Below are positions 45,327 through 53,654 of a stretch of DNA of 64,000 nt, one piece after another. Source of the stretch: Paenibacillus plantiphilus (lineage in GTDB: Bacteria > Bacillota > Bacilli > Paenibacillales > Paenibacillaceae). The DNA lies in assembly GCF_927798095.1 (NCBI RefSeq), contig NZ_CAKMMF010000020.1, forward strand, positions 48,903 through 112,902, given 5' to 3'. Every line of letters begins with the position of its first letter. The first letter of the stretch is position 1. A program made the translations under genes and the position numbers. The notes under the pieces are model-generated. The model made no database searches. It worked only from the letters and a program-made list of their open reading frames with translations, and was not told the DNA's origin.

Positions 45327-45374
45327 AAAGGCTGTCCCCAAGTCATCCTGGATGACGAAGGGCAGCCTTTTTTT
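45327..45374 (+). terminator. Terminator of the cold-shock gene
   Basis: AAAGGCTG...CAGCCTTT outer stem with an inner GTCATCC-T-GGATGAC stem, followed by a run of seven T. It could also partly terminate the convergent sugar-dehydrogenase gene. Confidence 0.9.
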
Positions 45375-45427
45375 GTTTCGGTTATCCTGGATGTGAGCGG
45401 CGATTGCCGCGGAAACAAGACAGACCG

Positions 45428-46558
45428 TTATTGTTTCGGGGTCAGACGAATGATACGATCATCCTCCTGGCTGGGACTGCCGCGGCCATCGCGGTTGTTC
45501 GTCATCAGGTAGAGCGTGCCATCTGCTCCATTATATATATTGCGCAGACGTCCGAATTCCTCATAAAATACAGAATGTACGGATGATGCTGTTTCTTCTA
45601 ATGTGACATGAATCAACTGCTGCCCGCGCAATGCGGCAACTAGCAGATCGCCTTGCCATGGGCCGTCAGTTACGAAGGTGATGCCCGATGGAGCCCAAGT
45701 ATTACTGCCGCTATGCAGCAGCGGAGCCAGCAATGGAGTGTCCTTGTCTTCGATCGACTCATCCCCTTCAATAAGAGGCCATCCGTAATTGCCGCCAGAC
45801 TTGATTAGATTAATCTCATCGTGTGCAGATTGTCCGTGCTCGGCGCTATACAGTTCGCCTGTTGCAGGATGCCAAGCAAGCCCTTGCGGATTGCGGTGTC
45901 CCCAGCTGTATACGGGGGAGTTCGGGAACGGATTGTCGGAGGGAATCGTGCCGTCGAGCGAGATCCGCAAAATTTTGCCGCCGGTGCTGCCCAGGTCCTG
46001 AGCTATTGTCGGCTCGTATCGGTCACCGGAGGTCATGTAGAGATGCCCGTCGGGTCCGATCTTGATTCTGCCGCCGTTATGATTCGATGAACCAGGCAAA
46101 TCATCAATCAGCACTTTGTCCACCTGCGCCTTATTGCTGCTCTCAATGAGTCGCAGCACTCGATTCTTGACCTCATCGTCTTCTTCATAGGTGTGATAGA
46201 GATACAGATAATGATTGGCGGAGAAATCCGGGTCAAGTGCCAGCCCTAATAATCCGCCCTCGCCATCGCTTATGAAAGGGCTGTCGAGGGTGATCACAGG
46301 CTCGGGGTTCAACTGTCCGTCCTCAATAACGCGAAGTGCACCCGATCTCTCTGTGAAGAAAATTCGGCCGTCAGGAGCGATATCCATCTCCCAGGGCACA
46401 TCCAATTCCGATGCGATTACGTCTACCGTATAGGGGATATCTGCTGAGGTTAAACCGGCATCATTATGACCGCCTGCTTTCTCAGAGCTTCGCATACATC
46501 CGGTGACTATGAGCCCGACGATCATCAGTAGGAATAGAATCGTTGCTCTTCTGCTCAT
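45428..46558 (-). CDS. PQQ-dependent sugar dehydrogenase-like lipoprotein
   Basis: 376 residues. Lipobox IVTGC (C21), then a soluble-glucose-dehydrogenase-like six-bladed propeller (VPWEMDIAPDGRIFFTERSG, GGLLGLALDPDF, NHNGGRIKIGPDGHLYMTSGD, GHRNPQGLAWHPATGELYSAEHG, EINLIKSGGNYGWP). The NHNGGR and HRNPQG parts match active-site strands of the family. It is presumed to oxidise an aldose at the outer face of the membrane. No PQQ synthesis genes are in the window. AAAGGAG precedes the ATG. Confidence 0.9.
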   Translation of the reverse strand: MSRRATILFLLMIVGLIVTGCMRSSEKAGGHNDAGLTSADIPYTVDVIASELDVPWEMDIAPDGRIFFTERSGALRVIEDGQLNPEPVITLDSPFISDGEGGLLGLALDPDFSANHYLYLYHTYEEDDEVKNRVLRLIESSNKAQVDKVLIDDLPGSSNHNGGRIKIGPDGHLYMTSGDRYEPTIAQDLGSTGGKILRISLDGTIPSDNPFPNSPVYSWGHRNPQGLAWHPATGELYSAEHGQSAHDEINLIKSGGNYGWPLIEGDESIEDKDTPLLAPLLHSGSNTWAPSGITFVTDGPWQGDLLVAALRGQQLIHVTLEETASSVHSVFYEEFGRLRNIYNGADGTLYLMTNNRDGRGSPSQEDDRIIRLTPKQ

Positions 46559-46957
46559 GATAGAACTCCTTTCATAATTTGGTTCGTTAACCTTTGCTTA
46601 TGTTTGTGTTATGGTTATCTCATCCACTATTATATCACCGCGAATAGCCATGTTTGATACGATGTAGGGAATTTCTAAGACTGTTTTCTCAGATCGGGTT
46701 ATTCAGCTCCAGATTCATACTCCATTCCGAATACGCTTCTACTGACTGCTCATTGCGACCATCGGCGCGCTCCCCAAGTCGGGAACAGATCGGCGACGAT
46801 TTAACAATAAATTGGACTTAATGCAGCTATGCCGGCATCGGGCCTTATATGGATAGATAGAAATAGAAATAGAGATAGAAATAGAGATAGAAATAGAGGA
46901 TAGAAATAGAGATAGAGATAGAGATAGAATGATTGAAAATATAAAGGGGGAGTCTGT
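46559..46957. other. Intergenic region with a hexanucleotide repeat
   Basis: Between divergent sugar-dehydrogenase and kinase genes. It contains the GATAGA/AATAGA repeat (46851-46929) and otherwise nothing I can support. Promoters for both genes must lie here. Confidence 0.6.
46851..46929 (+). repeat. Hexanucleotide (GATAGA/AATAGA) simple repeat upstream of the kinase
   Basis: About thirteen imperfect copies of the 6-bp units GATAGA and AATAGA run up to 28 bases before the kinase start, one interrupted by an extra G. A length change would alter promoter or leader spacing. Confidence 0.9.
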
Positions 46958-48328
46958 TTGTTTTACGCTTTTATTCTGGCGTTCACGATTGGACTAGTTA
47001 TCATGTTTGGGAATCGGACGGCGTCTGCGAAGTGGGCGGCTTCTATGATGTTTTCCGGCGCGTTTGGTTTCCTGGGCTGGGCGTTGTCTGTTGAATTAAT
47101 AAGAAGCTTCGTGACTGCTGGAATTGTGTCTGCATTCATGGAGCCGTATCTCGTAATCGCCGCTAAGACCGGCATTGGAATCAGTGTGTATGTATTGCCA
47201 TGCTGCTATTTGAATTATGCGTATTCGTACTGGGAGTTTCGCAAGACAACATGGATGACAAAAGCGGGTATCTGGCTCCATTGGCCAGTGGCCTTATCGT
47301 TAGTACTGTTTCATGAACACCCGCTTCCATACACCGAATTCGGGAAGCAACTCAACTTCATATGGGCTGCGTTTATGATTATCGGGGCATCCACTGTTAT
47401 CATTACCTCTTATGTGCGTGATCCGAATCCGGTGAAACGGACCAATCGGAAGGATGCGATTCTCATCTTCGTGCCGCTCATGCTGGTGGATTTAGTTACG
47501 GGTTATTCAGGTATTATGTTTGGTTATTTAAATATGTTTTTTCTGAATACCGTGTTAATTACGGTCATATTTCTGTGGTTCATTGTAGTGCTCATTAAGC
47601 GTGGTTTGTTCGGTCTTCGGCTTCGGCTGGAGAAGCAGCGATACTTGTCGGCCATAAGCGGCTTCGGTTCGGGTGTCGCTCAATTGAATCATACGATGAA
47701 GAATCAGGCTGCTCTTCTCGTTCTGTTCGGAGAACGGCTGAAGCAGATTGCTGAGAATCCGACGAAGGAGCAGATTGTCCGCCAAGCGAAGCTCATAGCC
47801 GATACAGGGCATCACCTGACGGAATGGGCCGACCGCATTCATGCACAGACACAGGAGATTCTGCTGTGCGAGGAATCGGTTAACCTGGTGCCTTTGATAG
47901 AAGCCAATCTAACAACGCTGGAGCAAATGAGTGGGGCGATCCGCATCATCCGGGACTATTCAATTGTACCGATTCTTCGCTGTGACCCGACGCATGTGAA
48001 GGAGACGATCGGGAATATCGTCGTCAACGCTTCCGAGGCCATGAATAATCAAGGTGTCTTGACAGCTCGGATCTATGCAACGGGAAAGTGGCTAATTATA
48101 TCCTTCGAGGATGTTGGACATGGATTGAATGCAAGCGAGCTGGTCAAAGTGCTGCAGCCATTCTATACAACCAAACGGGATTCACGCAACTACGGACTTG
48201 GGCTGTCCTATTGCCTTCAGGTTATGGAGCGTCATCAAGGCGACCTGCGTTTATATAGCAAGGAGGGCCATGGCACGACTGTGAGTTTGTACTTTCCTTT
48301 GAAGCGAATGATTGGCGAAGCGGGATAG
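46958..48328 (+). CDS. Orphan membrane sensor histidine kinase
   Basis: 456 residues. Seven hydrophobic helices (about 1-215), H245 in the box AQLNHTMKNQ, and an ATPase domain with N-box (NIVVNASEAM), G1 (EDVGHGL), F-box-like FYTTKRD and G2 (YGLGL). The layout and box match the kinase at 11689-13092, so they are paralogues. No response regulator lies beside it. Note EDVGHGL in place of DNGxG, with glutamate first. TTG start, 5 bases after GGGGGAG. Confidence 0.87.
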   Translation: MFYAFILAFTIGLVIMFGNRTASAKWAASMMFSGAFGFLGWALSVELIRSFVTAGIVSAFMEPYLVIAAKTGIGISVYVLPCCYLNYAYSYWEFRKTTWMTKAGIWLHWPVALSLVLFHEHPLPYTEFGKQLNFIWAAFMIIGASTVIITSYVRDPNPVKRTNRKDAILIFVPLMLVDLVTGYSGIMFGYLNMFFLNTVLITVIFLWFIVVLIKRGLFGLRLRLEKQRYLSAISGFGSGVAQLNHTMKNQAALLVLFGERLKQIAENPTKEQIVRQAKLIADTGHHLTEWADRIHAQTQEILLCEESVNLVPLIEANLTTLEQMSGAIRIIRDYSIVPILRCDPTHVKETIGNIVVNASEAMNNQGVLTARIYATGKWLIISFEDVGHGLNASELVKVLQPFYTTKRDSRNYGLGLSYCLQVMERHQGDLRLYSKEGHGTTVSLYFPLKRMIGEAG

Positions 48329-48405
48329 CGCGCATCCCGCTGGATTGCATTGCAGGCTCTACTAGGCTATCGTTGAGGTTATGGATGACAAGGGGGTCGC
48401 GCACA

Positions 48406-49944
48406 GTGGGAACAAAATATGTAATGGGTGTTGATATTGGCACAACGAGCACCAAATCTGTCTTATTCGCGGTAGACGGATCTATTATTGCAACGCATGG
48501 TATTGAATATCCGATCTATTCTCCTACGCCGGATACGGCTGAACAGGACCCGGAGGAGATATTGGATGCTGTCATAGGCACGGTTGAGACGGTAATGAGG
48601 ACAAGCGGGATCACGCCTGATGACATTATTTGCGTCTCCTTCAGCTCGGCTGGTCACAGCGTCATTGCTGTGGACAAGGAGGGGCAGCCGATTACCAAAT
48701 GCATCATTTGGGCGGATAATCGAAGCGCCGCATGGGCGGAGAAAATTAAGCATGAGATGAACGGTCATGAAATTTATATGCGTACAGGATTGCCCATCCA
48801 TCCGATGTCGCCATTGTCGAAGCTGACGTGGCTTCGGCATGAGCATCCTGAAATTTTTGAGAGAAGCTATAAATTCATTTCGATTAAGGAGTATGTCTTC
48901 TTCAAGCTGTTCCATACGTATGTCATTGATCATTCTGTTGCCTCTGGAACAGGCTTGTTTCATTTGGAGTCGCTCGCTTGGGATGCTGGGGCGCTTGAAG
49001 TGGCAGGCGTGACGAAGGAGCAGCTGTCGGAGCTGGTGCCTGCTACGCATCGTTTGAGCGGGATGGATCAATTCTACGCGGACCGAATGAAGCTAAAACC
49101 ATCTACCCCTGTTGTCATCGGCGCCATTGACGGCGTGCTGTCCAATCTGGGCTTGAATGCGATAGAACCGGGCGTTGTCGCGGTTACGATCGGTACGAGC
49201 GGAGCAATCAGGACAGTCGTGGACCGTCCGGTTACAGACCCGAAGGGGCGGACCTTCTGTTATGCATTGACTGAGAACTACTGGGTCATTGGCGGGGCGG
49301 TTAACAATGGCGGCATGATTTTCCGGTGGGTACGCAACCAGATCGGGGCATTGGAGATTGAAACTGCCAAGCAGCTCGGGACAGATGCCTATGAGATGCT
49401 GACAGATATGGCGAGCACGGTGAAGCCGGGGTCGGACGGATTGTTGTTCCATCCGTATCTGACAGGTGAGCGGGCCCCTCTGTGGGACGCGAATGCGAGA
49501 GGGTCGTTCTTCGGGCTGGGTCTGCACCATAAGAGAGAGCATATGATTCGGGCGGCTCTGGAGGGCGTTATTTTCAACTTGTACACTGTATTCCTTGCCC
49601 TTGAGGAGCTTATCGGCCTGCCGAGTAAAATTCAAGCTACAGGCGGATTCGCGCGTTCACCGCTCTGGCGGCAGATAATGGCGGATATATTCGATCAAGA
49701 GGTGTTCGTGCCGGAGAGTGCAGAGAGTTCTTGCCTGGGAGCAGCCATTCTTGGGCTATACAGCATGGGTGAAATTGATTCGCTGCAGGAGGTGTCCAAG
49801 ATGGTAGGAGGCAGCCATCATCATGTGCCGGTGAAAGAGAATGTAGAAGTGTACAGAGAACTAGTGCCGATCTATGTGAGAGTATCCCGATTGTTGACGG
49901 AGGAGTATGCGAGCATCGCGGATTTCCAGCGGAGACGGGTTTGA
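48406..49944 (+). CDS. gntK: Gluconokinase (FGGY carbohydrate kinase)
   Basis: 512 residues, a full-length FGGY kinase: N-terminal ATP domain MGVDIGTTSTKSVLF, substrate segment AEQDPEEILDAV, and the C-terminal FGGY region with GATGGFARSPLWRQIMADIF. The sequence TGLPIHPMSPLSKLTWLRHEHP is typical of gluconate kinases. It phosphorylates gluconate with ATP to 6-phosphogluconate for the pentose phosphate route. Start: GTG at 48406, nine bases after GGGGG; the ORF opens earlier. Gluconate could come from the sugar dehydrogenase encoded 2 kb away (inference). Confidence 0.9.
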   Translation: MGTKYVMGVDIGTTSTKSVLFAVDGSIIATHGIEYPIYSPTPDTAEQDPEEILDAVIGTVETVMRTSGITPDDIICVSFSSAGHSVIAVDKEGQPITKCIIWADNRSAAWAEKIKHEMNGHEIYMRTGLPIHPMSPLSKLTWLRHEHPEIFERSYKFISIKEYVFFKLFHTYVIDHSVASGTGLFHLESLAWDAGALEVAGVTKEQLSELVPATHRLSGMDQFYADRMKLKPSTPVVIGAIDGVLSNLGLNAIEPGVVAVTIGTSGAIRTVVDRPVTDPKGRTFCYALTENYWVIGGAVNNGGMIFRWVRNQIGALEIETAKQLGTDAYEMLTDMASTVKPGSDGLLFHPYLTGERAPLWDANARGSFFGLGLHHKREHMIRAALEGVIFNLYTVFLALEELIGLPSKIQATGGFARSPLWRQIMADIFDQEVFVPESAESSCLGAAILGLYSMGEIDSLQEVSKMVGGSHHHVPVKENVEVYRELVPIYVRVSRLLTEEYASIADFQRRRV

Positions 49945-50543
49945 TGTCAGTGGGCGAGATAGACAGCTTCAATTCCACATATCTTAATTGATTTGTTCAT
50001 TGAACATCTCCGAAAAAAATAGGTAGCGTGCGCACGCTAACTAAATGATTGGCTTTTCTCGTTTCTCACTTATACGGTAGAGGATCTCCGGCTTTAAAGG
50101 AATCAGTGATTAGCTGTACTTCGTTTACATATATGGGCTCATGATGCGGATGTCAATGGATTACAGTTGTTTAAGTAGACATGCTATATTGTATATCCAG
50201 CAATATAATTGATTTTCATGGTCTAAATCAAGGGCTCTGCAAATATAATGCAGAAAGCGGTGGGAAATCAGAGTAATTAGGTATGGTTTATCAAGCGGGT
50301 TATCTCCATTACTGCAATAATGCAGTTAACCTGGCCAGAGGGAAGCATTTCAAACGATTTACCTGCAAAAGTACATCAAAAAAGTGGAAAAGTACCGCAT
50401 ATACTGGATTCTAGCGATATTTGATGTATTATTGCAGTTACTTCGGCTGAGAGCAGCTGAATTTGATGTAGGAGATGTACTTTTGCAGGTATGTGCGGAT
50501 TAATAGTGGGTGTATGTATAGGCCACCCCTTTAAGGGAAGGCC
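49945..50543. other. Gene-free region with palindromes and foldback repeats
   Basis: About 600 bases without a credible gene. It contains a perfect 16-bp palindrome TAGCGTGCGCACGCTA (50024-50039) and an inverted-repeat element from about 50310 to 50490. No promoter could be placed. Confidence 0.65.
50361..50490. repeat. Foldback element: 17-bp inverted repeat around 96 bases
   Basis: ACCTGCAAAAGTACATC (50361-50377) is exactly reversed at 50474-50490. Inside and just outside lie related bits (TTTGATGTATTATTGCAGTTA, CTGCAATAATGCAGTTA), so the whole area may fold as a branched structure. It lies downstream of the agr-like operon, close to its end. Confidence 0.8.
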
Positions 50544-50924
50544 TCAGGTAATGATGACTGGCTGATCTATAGACTTCAGTTTCTTCACCAAGGCTTTGTA
50601 TTTCTCCCAAGCGAGAGTGCAGTATTTGGAATCGCGAGTAATTTCTTCTTCGAAGTAGGCTATCTTGAATTGGCTGTCCAGTCTCTTAATACTTCGGATA
50701 TTGACGGCATTATTACGGTCGACAAGAGCGAATTCAAACCCGCTAGCTTGAAGGGCCGTAACCCAGTATCTTAGAGTCCCCATAGTATAAAAAGTTTCAT
50801 GCAGTTTGTGGACTCGAATCTGTGCTTCACTTCCGCCGATGTATTCAAAAAAGATGATGTCTCTCACATCAATCGAAAGGAGGCCTCCGCTCCCGTCTCT
50901 GCTGCCTGTAACCGTTAATTCCAT
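50544..50924 (-). CDS. Stand-alone LytTR DNA-binding protein
   Basis: About 126 residues forming only a LytTR domain (DVRDIIFFEYIGGSEAQIRVHKLHETFYTMGTL, then FALVDRNNAVNIRSIKRLDSQFKIAYF). There is no receiver domain, so it cannot be phosphorylated like AgrA. LytTR domains bind direct repeats and control quorum and virulence genes. The ATG at 50924 is six bases after GAGGAG; the TTG at 50930 is less likely. It is the last gene of the agr-like operon, right after agrD. Confidence 0.87.
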   Translation of the reverse strand: MELTVTGSRDGSGGLLSIDVRDIIFFEYIGGSEAQIRVHKLHETFYTMGTLRYWVTALQASGFEFALVDRNNAVNIRSIKRLDSQFKIAYFEEEITRDSKYCTLAWEKYKALVKKLKSIDQPVIIT

Positions 50925-50940
50925 GGGCAACTCCTCGGTT

Positions 50941-51075
50941 TTACTTTTTCAGAAGCTCTTGAGGTACTTTTGGTTGGTATAGAATCCACGCACATGCCGT
51001 TGAAACGAAGACAACACCGACCCAAACCAATATGGTACAAATGAGATAGAAAAGCTTGCTGCTAAGACGGTTCAT
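50941..51075 (-). CDS. agrD: AgrD-type cyclic autoinducer prepeptide
   Basis: 44 residues: an amphipathic/hydrophobic N-terminal leader (about 1-24), then the core STACAWIL and a C-terminal recognition part YQPKVPQELLKK, which closely follows the AgrD plan of leader, cysteine core and conserved PxxPxEL. C28 would form the thiolactone; a five-member ring CAWIL as in staphylococcal AIPs is the simplest prediction. AAGGAGGG lies 7 bases before the ATG. The start overlaps the end of agrB by 14 bases. Read directly from the sequence; too short for ordinary ORF cut-offs. Confidence 0.88.
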   Translation of the reverse strand: MNRLSSKLFYLICTILVWVGVVFVSTACAWILYQPKVPQELLKK

Positions 51076-51592
51076 TATGATGCCCTCCTTTTCTTATAAG
51101 CGTCAAGCTTTGAATAAGGAATGTAACGGCAATTATAGATGAACCGATTAAGAAATTTGAAGCTATAAGCATCACCGCGATTAGTCTGAGAAGCGGGAAA
51201 TATTTACTTGGAATTCTCGTTTGTCCTTTGATTCTGGAAGGACAATAGATTAAGGCTAACAGGACACTAACACTTGTTGCGACCATAATGTAGGTTAGCC
51301 CCAAATCGGATATACTTGCAACTACAGCAGTTGTCGCGGTAACTAAAGTGCATACCCATAATTTTTTAAAGTGAAGTCCACCCGAAATCATTCGTAGAGA
51401 GGCCATCGCAACTAGTGACAAACAGGTTGCAGATATTTGTCCTGTGAGCAAACTGATTACCAAAGCAAGAATAACGGGATTAATAACGCTAAGCAGTGCT
51501 TCAATAGCGAATCGGTACACCTCAACGCTGCCAGGATGGGAAGGAACGCGATTCTTCAAGCTATGGGCGAGTTTATAAGATATCGTCTCCAT
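51062..51592 (-). CDS. agrB: AgrB membrane protease/processing enzyme
   Basis: 176 residues. The AgrB core LRMISGGLHFKKLWVCTLVT has the catalytic pair H74 and C81 (H77/C84 in S. aureus), with several membrane helices around it. AgrB cuts the C-terminal tail off AgrD and makes the thiolactone. It overlaps the upstream membrane-protein gene by 20 bases and agrD by 14 bases. AAAGGAG lies 7 bases before the ATG. Confidence 0.93.
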   Translation of the reverse strand: METISYKLAHSLKNRVPSHPGSVEVYRFAIEALLSVINPVILALVISLLTGQISATCLSLVAMASLRMISGGLHFKKLWVCTLVTATTAVVASISDLGLTYIMVATSVSVLLALIYCPSRIKGQTRIPSKYFPLLRLIAVMLIASNFLIGSSIIAVTFLIQSLTLIRKGGHHNEPS

Positions 51593-52211
51593 CCTCTTTC
51601 TCCTTTCTCTGTGCCCAGTAAATAAGGGAAATGAATCCTATCAAGAGGATTCCCATTACCAAGTAGAGATTATTGAAATAGAGAGTTGCACTGGATACAA
51701 TCGCTACAATACTTAACATAATAACGAGCCCGATTGTGCCTAACCGAAACTGAAGCCGCTCGAACGGGAAAGCATATCCCATACCACGGCGGTATAAATA
51801 ACGACCAATTATGAATGACAATACACCTGTAATTAATTGAAGGACGTTGACTCTCCAACCGGAATCTTCAATTTGGCCCAAGGGCAGAAAATGTAACAGA
51901 GAGGATAAGAGCACTAAAGTTCCTTGTAGTAAGTTGAACGCAATATATCCTGTTATCGCAACGACGATCGCCCATGTTAACGGAATTCTAACTACAGTTA
52001 ACAAGAGAATTATGAAGGTTAGTACAATAACGGGTGTGTAGGCGGTTAGATACTCATTTCTAATGTAGAAATTCACCAAATGCATAATGATACTGATGAC
52101 AAGAGCAGGAAACCAATACTTTTTCAAGTTCAATCTGTAAAGCGCAAATATTAAAGTAAGCATACCGAGATTCTCAATCAACGCAAACACCATAAATAAA
52201 ACAAAATCCAC
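51573..52211 (-). CDS. Polytopic membrane protein of the agr-like operon (AgrC sensor-like, no kinase)
   Basis: 212 residues with about six to seven hydrophobic helices and a short charged C-terminus (WAQRKEKEDGDDIL). It occupies the place of an AgrC receptor but has no histidine-kinase domain. It may be the peptide receptor, acting on the LytTR protein by another route, or an exporter. Start is a GTG at 52211 with AAAGGG about 12 bases upstream; an ATG lies seven codons in. First gene of the operon. Confidence 0.65.
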   Translation of the reverse strand: MDFVLFMVFALIENLGMLTLIFALYRLNLKKYWFPALVISIIMHLVNFYIRNEYLTAYTPVIVLTFIILLLTVVRIPLTWAIVVAITGYIAFNLLQGTLVLLSSLLHFLPLGQIEDSGWRVNVLQLITGVLSFIIGRYLYRRGMGYAFPFERLQFRLGTIGLVIMLSIVAIVSSATLYFNNLYLVMGILLIGFISLIYWAQRKEKEDGDDIL

Positions 52212-53123
52212 TTCCTGACCACACCCTTTACTGTGCTAAAATGCCCCTTTTTCTGCGTGTTTTCGTGCCAGTGCGAAGTCGACCCTAATGAAAGTGATCA
52301 GCGACTCGGGTATTCCCGATTTATCTTTTATATTATATATGAAGTCGCTTTTTCTGACTAAGCCGAGTTGTTTTTGTGCACCATATTAAGGAATGAAATC
52401 CCTCCATTACCTGCATTTGCTGCATTATTCTCTGTTTTTCATCAAAAATCCTAGCATTAGCCTCAACATAACATTTCCCTAAAAGCGCGTCAATTACTTT
52501 GAGACTTTTTTCACGGTACTTGAGGCACTACGTAATTGATATCTATTGAATTGATAAGATGATTTTGTTAAGAGTAGGAAGCTCCTTCCATGCTGGGCTG
52601 TTATCATCTCAACCCCCTCTTAAGAAAGCGGTTACAAATTTAGTGGTTAGAAATGCTGGACAACGTGGGCAATTGATTTCTTTGTGCCATTGTGTCGGTG
52701 GGAAGTGGTGTGTAGTTAATGAATATGCAGGATGCCGTTTATTATTCTTATTTTTTATCTGAGTGAAAGGGAATTATGATGAATACCTGTTGAGTTGTTT
52801 ATTCAACTAGGGGATATTTGAGGAAGTAGGTTGATTTGAGCGAAGCAATGTGAACTGACGAAGGTACAGAGCAAGTGTCAAACGATCCGAGGCAACGAAA
52901 AAGGCACGCGATTCCATAGGGAAGCTGGATGAGAAGACGCTGAAAGAGAGTTATTAAGCCAGGTTCTCACCAGTAGCACCTCCGTCTAAGAAAGTTAAGC
53001 TCATATATTTTAATGAGAACATCGATAGCAAACGAATCCGCAGAATTAAGCAATTTCTAAAGATAAGAAGACAGAATGATTAATGGAAGCATGGTATCCA
53101 TTAAACGATCTGTCTTAAGTATA
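52212..53123. other. Gene-poor region upstream of the agr-like operon, with gene remnants
   Basis: Contains the agr-operon promoter (52332-52361) and a TCGGG/CCCGA hairpin near 52307-52320 in the leader. From about 52850 to 53080 there is decayed coding-like sequence with stops (a KLIYFNENIDSKRIRRIK stretch among stops) that I cannot assign. A 67-codon plus-strand frame at 52559 has no ribosome site and is not called. Confidence 0.5.
52332..52361 (-). promoter_or_regulatory. Promoter of the agr-like operon
   Basis: On the minus strand: -35 TTAGTC (52356-52361), 18-base spacer, -10 TATAAT (52332-52337), about 115 bases before the GTG. The poor -35 and perfect -10 fit activation. I could not find a clear LytTR direct repeat beside it. 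Confidence 0.5.
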
Positions 53124-53558
53124 TTACTTGAATTGAAGAGCAGTTGCGTCAATTGATGATGCTCTAAAAGCTGCTAAATCTGCTTTCTGGCCAAAGATTC
53201 CCCAATTCTCCTCGGAGACTTCATGAATGATGATATAGACTGGAATGAAATTAGAAGTGCTGAGCTGTCGTCCAATAATTTGGGTAGTTCCTTTGACTAA
53301 ACTTGTTTTGGCGTTGCTGTCTAAACCTCCTTCAATGACAAAAATTTGAACGCTGACAACGTTCATTGTCGCTTCTTCCCCCATAAAGACGGTATCCTTA
53401 TCGTAAAGATTATAATATGTCCAAACTGTACTTTTGACGAAGGGAGACTTTGGTAACGCTTCACATTCAAGTGCGAAATCGGAGAGTTCTCCGACAATTG
53501 ATTGCCTTGCTTTTACATCTAACGCAGCTTCAGCTGCGTGAATAATAATCATCGGCAT
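53124..53558 (-). CDS. Tautomerase-superfamily protein (MIF/4-OT-like)
   Basis: About 144 residues, twice the length of a 4-oxalocrotonate tautomerase unit, suggesting a fused dimer. I place the start at 53558 because it gives Met-Pro, and the N-terminal proline is the catalytic base in this superfamily (PMIIIHAAEAALDVKARQ). An ATG eight codons upstream is possible but lacks a ribosome site. It lies downstream of the SDR gene on the same strand, so it is probably in the MerR-controlled transcript. Confidence 0.65.
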   Translation of the reverse strand: MPMIIIHAAEAALDVKARQSIVGELSDFALECEALPKSPFVKSTVWTYYNLYDKDTVFMGEEATMNVVSVQIFVIEGGLDSNAKTSLVKGTTQIIGRQLSTSNFIPVYIIIHEVSEENWGIFGQKADLAAFRASSIDATALQFK

Positions 53559-53654
53559 TGTTTTTTTCTTTTCCTCAGACATATTAAGAGGCCGCTATAA
53601 TTTACTCAGTGGCCTTCTATAACTAGATTAAAGTCGTTTTGTCGCCATGAGTAA

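Noticed and set aside
52559..52762. 67-codon plus-strand frame
   Set aside because: No ribosome site, no recognisable pattern and odd composition; likely chance.
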